Positions 27,154 through 36,517 of a stretch of DNA of 64,000 nt are shown piece after piece. The notes below the pieces were generated by a model that saw only the letters and a list, made by a program, of their open reading frames with translations, made no database searches and had not been told where the DNA came from. The stretch's first letter is position 1, and every line of letters starts with the position of its first letter. This DNA comes from Streptomyces humidus. GTDB taxonomy: Bacteria > Actinomycetota > Actinomycetes > Streptomycetales > Streptomycetaceae. The stretch spans positions 124,001-188,000 of the forward strand of contig NZ_BMTL01000006.1 in NCBI RefSeq assembly GCF_014649655.1, given 5' to 3'. The position numbers were made by a program, and so were the translations under genes.

Positions 27154-28737
27154 GTGGTGGAAAGCGGCGGGAGCGGGCGGCCGCGGCCGGACAACGATCA
27201 GTCGGCCGAGCACCCCGCGACACCTGCGTCCCCGGCCACCGACCCCCAGCGGAGCCGACCCCCGGCCGACGGCCCCACGGGCGCCCCCCGGCAGCAGCCG
27301 GCCCCCGCCGACGACGGCCGCACCCCCCAGACCGACGACCCCGACCACGCCCCCCGCACCACCCCGGACGACGCCGCCACCGTCGCATCCACGACCCCCC
27401 ACAAGTCCCCCGCGGAACCGGCGGACGAAGCCGACCGGGCGGGCCAGACAGGCCAGGCGGGTTCCGCGGACCAGAGCGAACCGGCAGCCCAGACCGAACC
27501 GGCAGCCGTGGCCGACCGGGCCAGGGCTCCGCGCCCCACACCCCTCGCCCTCCCCAAAGGCCCCCCGCCCGCACGCCCCCCGGAGCAGCCCCGCGGCGGC
27601 CTCCTCATGGGCCGCCCCTTCGGCGTGCCCGTCTACGTCGCCCCCAGCTGGTTCCTCGTCGCCGCCCTCATCACCTGGGTCTTCGGCGGCCAGCTCGACC
27701 GCGTGCTGCCGGAACTCGGCGCCGCCCGCTACCTCGTCTCCCTCTTCTTCGCCGTCGCCTTCTACGCCTCCGTCCTCATCCACGAACTCGCCCACACCGT
27801 CGTCGCCCTCCGCTTCGAACTCCCCGTCCGCCGCATCCAGCTCCAGTTCTTCGGCGGCGTCTCCGAGATCGAGAAGGAAGCCGAGACCCCCGGCCGCGAG
27901 TTCTGGCTCGCCTTCGTCGGCCCCCTCCTCTCCCTCGCCCTCTCCGGCCTGTTCTACCTGGCCATGCAACCCGTCGAACGCGGCACCGTCCCCGGCGTCC
28001 TGCTCGCCGGCCTGATGATCTCCAACCTCATCGTCGCGATCTTCAACCTGCTGCCCGGCCTCCCCCTCGACGGCGGCCGCATGCTCCGCGCCGCCGTCTG
28101 GAAGATCACCGGCAAACCCATGAACGGCACGATCGCCGCCGCCTGGGTCGGCCGGGCCCTCGCCGTCTCCGTCCTCATCGGGCTCCCCCTGCTCACCCAG
28201 TCCGGCGCCCTCGGTTCCCGCGCCGAGGACAGCGTCGGCATGGACACCGTCACCGACGCCCTCCTGGCCGCCATCCTCGCCGCGATCATCTGGACCGGCG
28301 CCGGCAACAGCCTGCGCATGGCCCGCCTGCGCGAGCACCTCCCGGAACTGCGCGCCCGCACCCTCACCCGCCGCGCCGTCCCCGTCGAGACCCACACCCC
28401 CCTCTCCGAAGCCCTCCGCCGCGCCAACGACGCCGGCGCCCGCGCCCTCGTCGTCGTCGACGCCCACGGAGAACCCCTCTCCCTCGTCCGCGAGGCCGCC
28501 ATCGTCGGCGTACCCGAACACCGCCGCCCCTGGGTCGCCGTCAGCGGCCTCGCCCAGGACCTCACCGACGGCATGCGCGTCTCCGCCGAACTCGCGGGCG
28601 AAGACCTCCTCGACGTCCTGCGCGCCACCCCCGCCACCGAATACCTCGTCGTCGAGGAGACCGGAGAGATCTTCGGCGTCCTCTCCGCCGCCGACGTCGA
28701 GCGCGCCTTCGTCAAGGCCATGGCCCGCCCCAACTGA
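27154..28737 (+). CDS. Site-2 protease-family zinc metalloprotease with CBS domains (M50)
   Basis: A 527-residue intramembrane protease. The first 150 residues are Pro/Ala-rich, disordered and probably cytoplasmic. A six-helix M50 core follows with catalytic H210-E-L-A-H214 (VLIHELAHT) and the third zinc ligand in LPGLPLDGGRM near 305. Two C-terminal CBS domains (about 390-520) probably bind an adenine nucleotide and gate activity. Members cleave membrane-bound regulators such as anti-sigma factors; the substrate here is unknown. GTG start after GAGGGGA. A leader hairpin (CTCCCGCC 27109-27116 with GGCGGGAG 27124-27131) precedes it. Confidence 0.9.
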   Translation: MVESGGSGRPRPDNDQSAEHPATPASPATDPQRSRPPADGPTGAPRQQPAPADDGRTPQTDDPDHAPRTTPDDAATVASTTPHKSPAEPADEADRAGQTGQAGSADQSEPAAQTEPAAVADRARAPRPTPLALPKGPPPARPPEQPRGGLLMGRPFGVPVYVAPSWFLVAALITWVFGGQLDRVLPELGAARYLVSLFFAVAFYASVLIHELAHTVVALRFELPVRRIQLQFFGGVSEIEKEAETPGREFWLAFVGPLLSLALSGLFYLAMQPVERGTVPGVLLAGLMISNLIVAIFNLLPGLPLDGGRMLRAAVWKITGKPMNGTIAAAWVGRALAVSVLIGLPLLTQSGALGSRAEDSVGMDTVTDALLAAILAAIIWTGAGNSLRMARLREHLPELRARTLTRRAVPVETHTPLSEALRRANDAGARALVVVDAHGEPLSLVREAAIVGVPEHRRPWVAVSGLAQDLTDGMRVSAELAGEDLLDVLRATPATEYLVVEETGEIFGVLSAADVERAFVKAMARPN

Positions 28738-28783
28738 TCACCGCTCCTCCCGAGCGATGGTCGGCGACCCCGCCAAACGCCGG

Positions 28784-28796
28784 TAGGCTGGTCACA
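28784..28796 (+). promoter_or_regulatory. Candidate leaderless promoter of trmI
   Basis: TAGGCT (28784-28789) is six bases ahead of the ATG at 28796; no Shine-Dalgarno sequence is visible. Confidence 0.5.
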
Positions 28797-29698
28797 TGTC
28801 CGAACCGACCGGTGCCGCCCGCAGGCGCGGGCCCTTCAAGGTCGGGGACCAGGTTCAGCTGACCGACCCCAAGGGCCGCCACTACACGTTCACGCTCGAG
28901 GCCGGGAAGAACTTCCACACCCACAAGGGTTCCTTCCCGCACGACGAACTGATCGGCTCACCCGAGGGCAGCGTCGTCCGCACCACCGGGAACGTCGCCT
29001 ATCTCGCGCTGCGCCCCCTGCTCCCCGACTACGTCCTGTCCATGCCCCGCGGGGCAGCCGTCGTCTACCCCAAGGACGCGGGGCAGATCCTCGCCTTCGC
29101 CGACATCTTCCCCGGCGCACGCGTCGTCGAAGCCGGCGTCGGCTCAGGCTCCCTCAGCAGCTTCCTGCTGCGCGCCATCGGCGACCAGGGCATGCTGCAC
29201 TCCTACGAGCGCCGCGAGGACTTCGCCGAGATCGCCCGGCAGAACGTCGAGCGCTACTTCGGCGGCCCGCACCCGGCCTGGCAGCTCACCGTCGGCGACC
29301 TCCAGGACAACCTGAGCGACACCGACGTCGACCGCGTCATCCTCGACATGCTCGCGCCCTGGGAATGCCTCGAAGCCGTCTCCAAGGCGCTCGTCCCCGG
29401 CGGCATCCTCTGCTGCTACGTCGCCACCACCACCCAGCTCGCCCGGACCGTCGAGTCCATCCGCGAGATCGGCTCCTTCAACGAGCCGACCGCCTGGGAG
29501 TCGATGATCCGCAACTGGCACATCGAAGGCCTCGCCGTCCGCCCCGACCACCGCATGATCGGCCACACCGGCTTCCTCCTCACCGCCCGTCGCCTCGCCG
29601 ACGGCGTCGAGCCCCCCATGCGCCGCCGCCGCCCGGCCAAGGGCGCCTACGGCGAGGACTACGCCGGCCCCAACGCCGACGGAGCCAACGGCCGCTGA
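28796..29698 (+). CDS. trmI: tRNA (adenine-58-N1)-methyltransferase
   Basis: TrmI makes m1A58 in the T-loop of tRNAs using S-adenosylmethionine. The 300-residue protein has an N-terminal OB-like domain (PFKVGDQVQLTDPKGRHYTF in part) and a Rossmann methyltransferase domain with the SAM motif VVEAGVGSGSL (110-120), the acidic motif YERREDF and the catalytic-side motif VILDMLAPW. The mycobacterial orthologue Rv2118c lies near the proteasome genes too, so the neighbourhood is conserved. A basic/Gly-rich tail follows the core. Confidence 0.93.
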   Translation: MSEPTGAARRRGPFKVGDQVQLTDPKGRHYTFTLEAGKNFHTHKGSFPHDELIGSPEGSVVRTTGNVAYLALRPLLPDYVLSMPRGAAVVYPKDAGQILAFADIFPGARVVEAGVGSGSLSSFLLRAIGDQGMLHSYERREDFAEIARQNVERYFGGPHPAWQLTVGDLQDNLSDTDVDRVILDMLAPWECLEAVSKALVPGGILCCYVATTTQLARTVESIREIGSFNEPTAWESMIRNWHIEGLAVRPDHRMIGHTGFLLTARRLADGVEPPMRRRRPAKGAYGEDYAGPNADGANGR

Positions 29699-29724
29699 CC
29701 GACCCCGTACCACCCACAACGACA

Positions 29725-29776
29725 AGGCGCCGTGGCCGAGTTCCCTCCACCCACCGGGAACTCCACCACGGCGCCT
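29725..29776 (+). terminator. Terminator after trmI
   Basis: Arms 29725-29735 and 29766-29776 (AGGCGCCGTGG) plus an inner pair AGTTCCC/GGGAACT form a long stem with a symmetric 3-base internal loop. Confidence 0.75.
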
Positions 29777-29942
29777 CGCCAGTTCGCCCCCCCGCCCGGA
29801 AGACCACCCCGGCACCACACCCCGGCATCACACCCGGGTCGTCCGAAATCCCGCACCCCGCCGTTCCCCCACCCTGTGACGTGTGGCACGATGCTGGCCG
29901 ATCCCACGCCCACCGGCACAGCCACCGCAGGAGACACTCCTA

Positions 29943-30509
29943 GTGCAGCACTCCGCCGTCCCGGAACTGGCACACACCCACACCCGGCCCATCCACTGGG
30001 TCGCGACGGCCACCGCCGTCGCCGGCGTCGTCGCCCTCTCCTCGCTGCTGCAGCCCAGACCCGCCACAGCCGCCCAGACCGCCGGCTCACCGGCCCGCCC
30101 CGCAGCAGCCCCCGCCACCACCGGCGTCGACTTCCCCCTCCAGTGCGGCCCCGTCACCGCGCTCGTCGTGAAGAAGGCCACCGGCGACCTCGACGGCGAC
30201 GGCGCCCCCGAAACAGTCGCCGTCGTCCACTGCGACGCCCCCATGGGCACCCCGCCCGACGGCGTCTACGTCCTCACCCACGGAGCCGACGACACCCACG
30301 CACGCGTGGTCGCCACCCTCGTCGACCCCAAGGCCCGCAACACCGTCACCGGCCTCAGGGTCACCGACGGAGCCGTCCTCGCCACCCTCCTCGGCTACTC
30401 CACCGCCGACGTGCCCAGCTGCTGTCCCGACGTCAAGGACAGCGCCAGATGGCAGTGGAAGGACCACAAGTTCGTCCGCACGACCCCCGCGGGCGCCCGC
30501 AACGTCTGA
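29943..30509 (+). CDS. Conserved exported or membrane-anchored hypothetical protein
   Basis: A 188-residue protein of unknown function. The N-terminus has a single hydrophobic segment (HWVATATAVAGVVALSSLL, about 18-36) followed by an Ala/Pro-rich linker, so the rest is probably outside the membrane. The C-terminal domain (about 65-185) has a DLDGDGAPETVAVVHCD segment reminiscent of FG-GAP/integrin-type repeats and four cysteines (LQC, HC, SCC). GTG start at 29943 after AGGAGA. It sits between the trmI terminator and the convergent ferredoxin gene. No function can be assigned. Confidence 0.6.
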   Translation: MQHSAVPELAHTHTRPIHWVATATAVAGVVALSSLLQPRPATAAQTAGSPARPAAAPATTGVDFPLQCGPVTALVVKKATGDLDGDGAPETVAVVHCDAPMGTPPDGVYVLTHGADDTHARVVATLVDPKARNTVTGLRVTDGAVLATLLGYSTADVPSCCPDVKDSARWQWKDHKFVRTTPAGARNV

Positions 30510-30566
30510 ATCCGGCCGTTCGCCCTGTGAGAAATCAGACAGCCGTCACGCCGTGAACCAGGAGGC

Positions 30567-30872
30567 TCACTCCGCGTCGGGACCGTAGACCTCGACCCTG
30601 TCCGAAACCCGACGCACATGAATGCAGTCACCCGGACACTCCCGCGCCGAGTCCACCACGTCCCCCAGCAACGGCAACGGGACCGGCGTCACAGCCCCCT
30701 TGGCCTGCAACAGCTCGTCCTGCGCACTCTTCACGTACGCGAGCCCGTCGATGTCCAGCTCGAAAACCTCCGGCGCGTACTGCGCGCAGATCCCGTCACC
30801 GGTACAGAGATCCTGATCGATCCACACCTCCAGGGCCTCGCCGTCGACACCGGTCTCCTGCTGCACGCCCAT
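30567..30872 (-). CDS. Ferredoxin, 3Fe-4S/4Fe-4S type with Asp in place of one Cys
   Basis: A 101-residue small electron carrier. Ligands are C23, D26 and C29 (CTGDGIC) plus C79 (ECPGDC) with C83 nearby. The CxxDxxC pattern is that of ferredoxins with a [3Fe-4S] cluster or a [4Fe-4S] cluster with an Asp ligand. The body EVFELDIDGLAYV resembles P450-type actinobacterial ferredoxins, but no P450 is adjacent. It is divergent from the ARC ATPase gene, an arrangement I remember from other Streptomyces. The redox partner is unknown. Confidence 0.88.
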   Translation of the reverse strand: MGVQQETGVDGEALEVWIDQDLCTGDGICAQYAPEVFELDIDGLAYVKSAQDELLQAKGAVTPVPLPLLGDVVDSARECPGDCIHVRRVSDRVEVYGPDAE

Positions 30873-31071
30873 GACTCCTGCCGTTTACCGTCGAACCGCC
30901 AGGGAACCATGCAGGCTCTGACGGGTGTTGAACACTTCGACCCTACCCTCGGCCGCTTTCCAATCATGTTCGGTGGGTATTCCCCTGGCGTGAGGGAGAG
31001 CGCAAGGGTGAAGATCGGACACACCCCGACAGTCTTTGTGATCTAGGGGTTTCAATCGACACCCACCCAGG

Positions 31072-31115
31072 TAGGGTCTGGAAGCGTCCAGCTCCCCTTG
31101 GAGGAGGTGAGGACC
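31072..31115 (+). promoter_or_regulatory. ARC promoter (-10 TAGGGT) and ribosome-binding site
   Basis: GTAGGGTCTG at 31071-31080 contains the -10 hexamer TAGGGT, with TTTCAA about 16 bases upstream as a weak -35. The same ten bases occur at the pup promoter (34739-34748). GGAGGAGG at 31100-31107 is a strong ribosome-binding site. Confidence 0.5.
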
Positions 31116-32882
31116 GTGGCAGCCCACGACGACGACATGAACCGCGGCATCCGCCCGGGACGAGGGTCCGACGACCCGTCCGGGCAGATTGCCTACCTTG
31201 AGCAGGAGATCGCCGTCCTGCGACGCAAGCTCGCCGACTCTCCGCGACACACGAGGATTCTCGAAGAGCGGATCGTCGAGCTGCAGACCAACCTGGCCGG
31301 CGTGTCCGCCCAGAACGAGCGACTGGCCAACACACTCCGCGAGGCCCGCGACCAGATCGTGGCCCTCAAGGAAGAAGTCGACCGGCTCGCCCAGCCGCCG
31401 GCCGGCTTCGGAGTCTTCCTCACCGCGAACGAGGACGGCACGGCCGACATCTTCACCGGAGGCCGCAAACTCCGCGTGAACGTCAGCCCCGGCGTCGAGC
31501 TCGACGAACTCCGACGCGGCCAGGAAGTCATGCTCAACGAAGCGCTCAACGTGGTCGAGGCCATGGAATACGAGCGCGTCGGCGACATCGTCACCCTCAA
31601 GGAGATCCTCGAGGACGGCGAACGAGCCCTGGTGCTCGGACACACCGACGAGGAACGAGTGGTCCGGCTCGCCGAGCCTCTGCTGGACGTCACCATCCGG
31701 CCCGGCGACGCCCTCCTGCTCGAACCCCGCTCCGGATACGTCTACGAGATCGTCCCCAAGAGCGAGGTCGAGGAACTCGTCCTCGAAGAGGTCCCCGACA
31801 TCGGCTACGAGCAGATCGGCGGCCTCGGCGGACAGATCGAGATGATCCGCGACGCCGTCGAACTGCCCTACCTCTACCCCGACCTCTTCAAGGAGCACGA
31901 GCTCCGCCCGCCCAAGGGCGTCCTCCTCTACGGACCCCCCGGATGCGGCAAGACGCTCATCGCCAAGGCCGTCGCCAACTCGCTGGCCAAGAAGGTCGCC
32001 GAAGTCACCGGCCAGGCCACCGGCAAGAGCTTCTTCCTCAACATCAAGGGCCCCGAGCTCCTCAACAAGTACGTCGGCGAGACCGAGCGCCAGATCCGCC
32101 TCGTCTTCCAGCGCGCAAGGGAGAAGGCCTCCGAGGGCACCCCCGTCATCGTCTTCTTCGACGAGATGGAATCCCTCTTCCGCACCCGCGGCTCCGGCGT
32201 CAGCTCCGACGTCGAGAACACCATCGTCCCGCAGCTCCTCGCCGAGATCGACGGCGTCGAAGGCCTGCAGAACGTGGTCGTCATCGGCGCCTCCAACCGC
32301 GAGGACATGATCGACCCCGCCATCCTGCGCCCCGGCCGACTCGACGTGAAGATCAAGATCGAGCGCCCGGACGCCGAAGCGGCCAAGGACATCTTCCAGA
32401 AGTACCTCACCGAACGCCTCCCCCTGCACTCCGAGGACGTCGGCGAACACGGCGGCGACAAGACCACCACCGTCCAGAGCATGATCCAGACGGCAGTGGA
32501 ACACATGTACGCCGAATCCGAGGAAAACCGCTTCCTGGAAGTCACCTACGCCAACGGCGACAAGGAAGTCCTTTACTTCAAGGACTTCAACTCCGGCGCC
32601 ATGATCGAGAACATCGTCGGCCGCGCCAAGAAAATGGCCATCAAGGACTTCCTCGACCACAACCAGAAGGGTCTGCGCGTCTCCCACCTCCTCCAGGCAT
32701 GTGTGGACGAGTTCAAGGAGAACGAGGACCTTCCCAACACCACCAACCCGGACGACTGGGCCCGCATCTCCGGAAAGAAGGGCGAACGGATCGTCTACAT
32801 CCGCACCCTCATCACCGGAAAGCAGGGCGCGGACACCGGACGCTCCATCGACACGGTGGCGAACACCGGACAGTACCTGTAA
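31116..32882 (+). CDS. arc: Proteasome-associated AAA+ ATPase ARC/Mpa
   Basis: The hexameric unfoldase recognises Pup on tagged proteins and threads them into the 20S core. With the GTG at 31116 the protein is 588 residues. It has an N-terminal coiled coil that binds Pup (about 25-90), tandem OB domains (about 95-235), an AAA+ domain with Walker A GPPGCGKT (K279) and Walker [10 protein letters not shown], and a C-terminus TGQYL. The penultimate tyrosine docks into PrcA pockets. A large terminator follows, so dop and pup are separate transcripts. Confidence 0.96.
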   Translation: MAAHDDDMNRGIRPGRGSDDPSGQIAYLEQEIAVLRRKLADSPRHTRILEERIVELQTNLAGVSAQNERLANTLREARDQIVALKEEVDRLAQPPAGFGVFLTANEDGTADIFTGGRKLRVNVSPGVELDELRRGQEVMLNEALNVVEAMEYERVGDIVTLKEILEDGERALVLGHTDEERVVRLAEPLLDVTIRPGDALLLEPRSGYVYEIVPKSEVEELVLEEVPDIGYEQIGGLGGQIEMIRDAVELPYLYPDLFKEHELRPPKGVLLYGPPGCGKTLIAKAVANSLAKKVAEVTGQATGKSFFLNIKGPELLNKYVGETERQIRLVFQRAREKASEGTPVIVFFDEMESLFRTRGSGVSSDVENTIVPQLLAEIDGVEGLQNVVVIGASNREDMIDPAILRPGRLDVKIKIERPDAEAAKDIFQKYLTERLPLHSEDVGEHGGDKTTTVQSMIQTAVEHMYAESEENRFLEVTYANGDKEVLYFKDFNSGAMIENIVGRAKKMAIKDFLDHNQKGLRVSHLLQACVDEFKENEDLPNTTNPDDWARISGKKGERIVYIRTLITGKQGADTGRSIDTVANTGQYL

Positions 32883-32890
32883 AGACAGGG

Positions 32891-32925
32891 CGGCTGCGGG
32901 TGCCCACCACGGGTACCCGCAGCCG
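32891..32925 (+). terminator. Terminator after arc
   Basis: Arms CGGCTGCGGGT (32891-32901) and ACCCGCAGCCG (32915-32925) with an inner CCC/GGG pair, followed by ACTGCTTTCC. Confidence 0.8.
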
Positions 32926-33115
32926 ACTGCTTTCCGCGCCACGGCTGGAGCAAGGCAATGACGCAAATGATCTCCCACCCAGCGCAGAGGCGTTCTAGGC
33001 TCTTCCGTACCGCCGGGTCGCTTGTCGCGGGGACGGGCACCGCACACGCACCGGAGCACCACCGGTATCTGAGCGGCGCCCACGACCGAGGGTGCCGCCG
33101 GGCAAGGAGGGCCGC

Positions 33116-34627
33116 ATGACCGTACGGCGAGTAATGGGCATCGAGACGGAGTACGGCATCTCCGTCCCCGGCCACCCCAACGCCAATGCCATGCTCACCT
33201 CGTCCCAGATCGTCAACGCCTACGCGGCGGCGATGCACCGGGCCCGCCGGGCCCGCTGGGACTTCGAGGAGGAGAACCCGCTGCGGGACGCGCGTGGCTT
33301 CGACCTCGCCCGCGAGACCGCCGACTCCAGCCAGCTCACCGACGAGGACATCGGCCTCGCCAACGTCATCCTCACCAACGGCGCACGCCTCTACGTCGAC
33401 CACGCACACCCCGAATACAGCGCTCCCGAGGTCACCAACCCCCGTGACGCCGTCCTCTGGGACAAGGCCGGCGAACGCATCATGGCCGAGGCCGCCGAAC
33501 GCGCCGCCGCACTCCCCGGCGCCCAGCCCATCCACCTCTACAAGAACAACACCGACAACAAGGGCGCCTCCTACGGCACGCACGAGAACTACCTGATGAA
33601 GCGCGAGACCGCCTTCTCGGACATCGTGCGCCACCTCACGCCCTTCTTCGTCTCCCGCCAGGTCTTCGCCGGCGCAGGCCGCGTCGGCATCGGCCAGGAC
33701 GGCCACGAGCACGGCTTCCAGCTCAGCCAGCGCGCCGACTACTTCGAGGTCGAGGTCGGCCTGGAGACGACGCTGAAACGCCCCATCATCAACACCCGCG
33801 ACGAGCCGCACGCCGACGCCGAGAAGTACCGCCGCCTCCATGTGATCATCGGCGACGCCAACCTCTCCGAGATCTCGACCTATCTCAAGCTCGGCACCAC
33901 AGCCCTGGTCCTGTCGATGATCGAGGACGGCTTCATCGCCGTCGACCTCGCCGTCGACCAGCCCGTCCGCACGCTCCACCAGGTCTCCCACGACCCGGGC
34001 CTCAAGCGACTCGTCACCCTGCGCAGCGGCCGCACGCTCACCGCCGTCCAGCTCCAGATGGAGTACTACGAGCTGTCGCGCAAGTACGTCGAGGAACGCT
34101 TCGGAGCGGACGCCGACGACCAGACCAAGGACGTCCTCGCCCGCTGGGAGGACACGCTCACCCGCCTGGAGAACGACCCCATGAGCCTCGCCGGCGAACT
34201 GGACTGGGTCGCCAAACGGGAGGTCATGGAGGGCTACCGGCGCAGGGACGACCTCGACTGGGACGCCGCCCGGCTGCACCTCGTCGACCTCCAGTACGCC
34301 GACGTCAGGGCCGAGAAGGGCATCTACAACCGTCTCGTGGCCCGTGGCCGCATCAAACGCCTCCTGGACGAGTCCGAGGTCGCAAGGGCCGTCACCAAGC
34401 CCCCGGAGGACACCCGCGCCTACTTCCGCGGCCGCTGCCTGGAGCAGTACGCCGACGACGTCGCCGCGGCCTCCTGGGACTCCGTGATCTTCGACCTGCC
34501 GGGCCGGGACTCGCTCCAACGCGTCCCAACCCTGGAACCCCTTCGCGGAACGCGAAATCACGTCAAGGAGCTCCTGGACCGCTGCAGGACCGCAGAAGAC
34601 CTGGTCAGGGTCCTCTCCGGCAGCTGA
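33116..34627 (+). CDS. dop: Depupylase/deamidase Dop
   Basis: Dop cleaves Pup from substrates (depupylation) and, where Pup ends in Gln, deamidates it. The 503-residue carboxylate-amine-ligase-fold protein has Mg-binding E10/E12 (MGIETEYG), the catalytic D95 ([10 protein letters not shown]) and the Dop-specific loop (about 41-78) that PafA lacks. The ATG at 33116 follows AAGGAGG and removes an eight-codon extension. Because the local Pup already ends in Glu, Dop here should act only as a depupylase. A TAGGGT promoter separates it from pup. Confidence 0.96.
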   Translation: MTVRRVMGIETEYGISVPGHPNANAMLTSSQIVNAYAAAMHRARRARWDFEEENPLRDARGFDLARETADSSQLTDEDIGLANVILTNGARLYVDHAHPEYSAPEVTNPRDAVLWDKAGERIMAEAAERAAALPGAQPIHLYKNNTDNKGASYGTHENYLMKRETAFSDIVRHLTPFFVSRQVFAGAGRVGIGQDGHEHGFQLSQRADYFEVEVGLETTLKRPIINTRDEPHADAEKYRRLHVIIGDANLSEISTYLKLGTTALVLSMIEDGFIAVDLAVDQPVRTLHQVSHDPGLKRLVTLRSGRTLTAVQLQMEYYELSRKYVEERFGADADDQTKDVLARWEDTLTRLENDPMSLAGELDWVAKREVMEGYRRRDDLDWDAARLHLVDLQYADVRAEKGIYNRLVARGRIKRLLDESEVARAVTKPPEDTRAYFRGRCLEQYADDVAAASWDSVIFDLPGRDSLQRVPTLEPLRGTRNHVKELLDRCRTAEDLVRVLSGS

Positions 34628-34738
34628 ACCGTGACCCGGACGGAACCAGCGGGACGGGTGGAACGCCCCCCGTCCGGGAATCATCGAGATGACCCTCGTA
34701 CGTTGACGCAACTGCGGGGCCGATGTCGGACCCGGCTT

Positions 34739-34748
34739 GTAGGGTCTG
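34739..34748 (+). promoter_or_regulatory. pup promoter -10 (TAGGGT)
   Basis: GTAGGGTCTG is identical over ten bases to the arc promoter -10 region. It lies 66 bases before the pup ATG. Confidence 0.5.
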
Positions 34749-34814
34749 ATCATCACCGATCGGCAGGAATGCCGACCTGTCGACCATGTCGGGCGAAAGA
34801 GCGGGGTGAGGGTT

Positions 34815-35033
34815 ATGGCGACCAAGGACACCGGCGGCGGCCAGCAGAAGGCGACGCACTCCACGGAGGAGGTCGAGGAGCAGGCGGCGGAGACGCAGGG
34901 CTCCGAGGACCTCAAGGAGCGCCACGAGAAGCTGAGCGACGACGTGGACTCGGTTCTTGACGAGATTGATGATGTCCTCGAGGAGAACGCCGAGGACTTC
35001 GTTCGAAGCTTCGTTCAGAAGGGCGGCGAGTAG
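34815..35033 (+). CDS. pup: Prokaryotic ubiquitin-like protein Pup
   Basis: A 72-residue disordered modifier that PafA attaches to substrate lysines through its C-terminal glutamate. The acidic coiled-coil-forming segment (about 21-60, with SDDVDSVLDEIDDVLEENAE) binds the ARC coiled coils. The sequence ends SFVQKGGE, so the ligation-competent Glu is encoded directly and no deamidation is needed, unlike mycobacterial Pup ending in GGQ. The ATG at 34815 (MATKDTGGG) is preferred over a GTG three codons earlier. It is followed closely by the endonuclease VII-type gene. Confidence 0.97.
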   Translation: MATKDTGGGQQKATHSTEEVEEQAAETQGSEDLKERHEKLSDDVDSVLDEIDDVLEENAEDFVRSFVQKGGE

Positions 35034-35064
35034 CCTTCGAATCGAAGGTCCGGGGGTCGTCGAG

Positions 35065-35658
35065 TTGGTAAGCAACGATGGCGTGAAGCGTTGCTCGCGG
35101 TGCAATGAGCTCAGGTCGCGGGCAGCCTTCGCCAGTAACAAAGCAGCCCGGGACGGGTTACAGGCCTATTGCCGTGAGTGCTGGGCGGCTTACCACCAGG
35201 CCCGGCAGGTGGCCAAGGGAAAGAACGTGCGGCCGCGCGTGGATGCGCCCGAGGGGCACAAGTTCTGCCGCACCTGCGAGGAGGTCAAGCCGCACAGTGA
35301 GTGGCACCGTAACGCCACGGCGTCCGACGGCCTTGCAACCTGCTGCAAGGCCTGCAAAGCCGTCAAGGGGCGGCGCGGGCATCTGAAACGCCAGTACGGC
35401 CTCACAGAAGCCGAGCGTGACGCCATGGTCGCCGCGCAGAAGGGGCTGTGCGTGATCTGCCTGAAAGCTCCAGCCGTCCATGTGGATCACTGCCACGAGA
35501 CGGGTAGGGTCCGAGGCGTACTGTGCTTCAACTGCAATTCGGCCATCGGCAAGTTGGGAGACGACCCCGACGCTGTGCGTCGGGCAGCCGCCTACCTGGA
35601 GGGAACTTCGTGGAAGCCAACACTCGTAGCACCGGGCGTCTACCAGCTGCCTTCCTGA
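35065..35658 (+). CDS. Endonuclease VII-type HNH nuclease with two zinc knuckles, TTA codon
   Basis: A 197-residue protein (TTG start at 35065 favoured; GTG at 35083 is possible). Two repeated zinc-knuckle units come first (C10-x2-C13...C36-x2-C39 and C68-x2-C71...C94-x2-C97). A recombination endonuclease VII/HNH core follows: C129-x2-C132, V-D141-H142-C-H144, C154-x2-C157-N158. In phage T4 this fold resolves branched DNA; here a structure-specific nuclease is likely. Codon use is less G/C-biased than the neighbours, and Leu32 is a TTA (35158-35160), so translation should depend on the bldA tRNA. It lies between pup and prcB, and prcB starts inside its last 49 bases. Confidence 0.85.
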   Translation: MVSNDGVKRCSRCNELRSRAAFASNKAARDGLQAYCRECWAAYHQARQVAKGKNVRPRVDAPEGHKFCRTCEEVKPHSEWHRNATASDGLATCCKACKAVKGRRGHLKRQYGLTEAERDAMVAAQKGLCVICLKAPAVHVDHCHETGRVRGVLCFNCNSAIGKLGDDPDAVRRAAAYLEGTSWKPTLVAPGVYQLPS

Positions 35659-36455
35659 CGCCTGGGTCCTCGTCCTTCATGGACTTCCTCTCCGAGCACC
35701 AGCCGGAGATGCTGCCCGGCAAGCGGCAGCTGCCCCCGACGCAGGGTGTGATCGAGGCTCCGCACGGGACGACGATCGTGGCCGTCACGTTCCCCGGGGG
35801 CGTCGTGCTCGCCGGTGACCGTCGCGCGACGATGGGCAACGTCATCGCGCAGCGGGACATCGAGAAGGTGTTCCCGGCGGACGAGTACTCGGCCGTCGGC
35901 ATCGCCGGCACGGCGGGTCTGGCCGTGGAGATGGTGAAGCTCTTCCAGCTGGAGCTGGAGCACTTCGAGAAGGTCGAGGGGGCGCAGCTCTCGCTGGAGG
36001 GCAAGGCGAACCGGCTGTCGACCATGATCCGGTCGAATCTGGGCATGGCGATGCAGGGTCTGGCGGTGGTGCCGTTGTTCGCCGGTTTCGACGTGGACCG
36101 GGACAAGGGCCGGATCTTCTCGTACGACGTGACGGGTGGCCGTTCCGAGGAGCACCACTTCGCGGCGACGGGATCCGGCTCGATCTTCGCGCGCGGTGCG
36201 ATGAAGAAGCTGTACCGCGACGATCTTTCCGAGGAGCAGGCCACGACGCTGGTGGTGCAGGCTCTGTACGACGCGGCGGACGACGATTCGGCGACCGGTG
36301 GTCCTGATGTCGCGCGTCGGATCTACCCGATCGTCACCGTGATCACCGAGGACGGTTTCCGTCGGTTGACCGACGAGGAGTCGTCGGCGATCGCCCGTTC
36401 CATTCTCGAGCGTCGCCTGGAGCAGCCGGACGGCCCGCGTGCCGCTCTGCTGTAG
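35610..36455 (+). CDS. prcB: Proteasome subunit beta
   Basis: The catalytic subunit of the 20S core. The 281-residue precursor has a 53-residue propeptide ending in APHG, removed autocatalytically to expose the N-terminal nucleophile Thr54 (TTIVAVTF). Core catalytic residues are visible in [13 protein letters not shown] (Asp and Lys/Arg positions). The GTG at 35610 has GGAGGG upstream and gives the length known from Streptomyces. The start overlaps the end of the endonuclease gene, so translational coupling is likely. prcA follows after 62 bases. Confidence 0.96.
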   Translation: MEANTRSTGRLPAAFLTPGSSSFMDFLSEHQPEMLPGKRQLPPTQGVIEAPHGTTIVAVTFPGGVVLAGDRRATMGNVIAQRDIEKVFPADEYSAVGIAGTAGLAVEMVKLFQLELEHFEKVEGAQLSLEGKANRLSTMIRSNLGMAMQGLAVVPLFAGFDVDRDKGRIFSYDVTGGRSEEHHFAATGSGSIFARGAMKKLYRDDLSEEQATTLVVQALYDAADDDSATGGPDVARRIYPIVTVITEDGFRRLTDEESSAIARSILERRLEQPDGPRAALL

Positions 36456-36517
36456 TCGGCGGGCTCGTTCTTGTCCCAGGTGATCCAGTGACTTCGACAG
36501 AAAGGGACGGTTAACCG

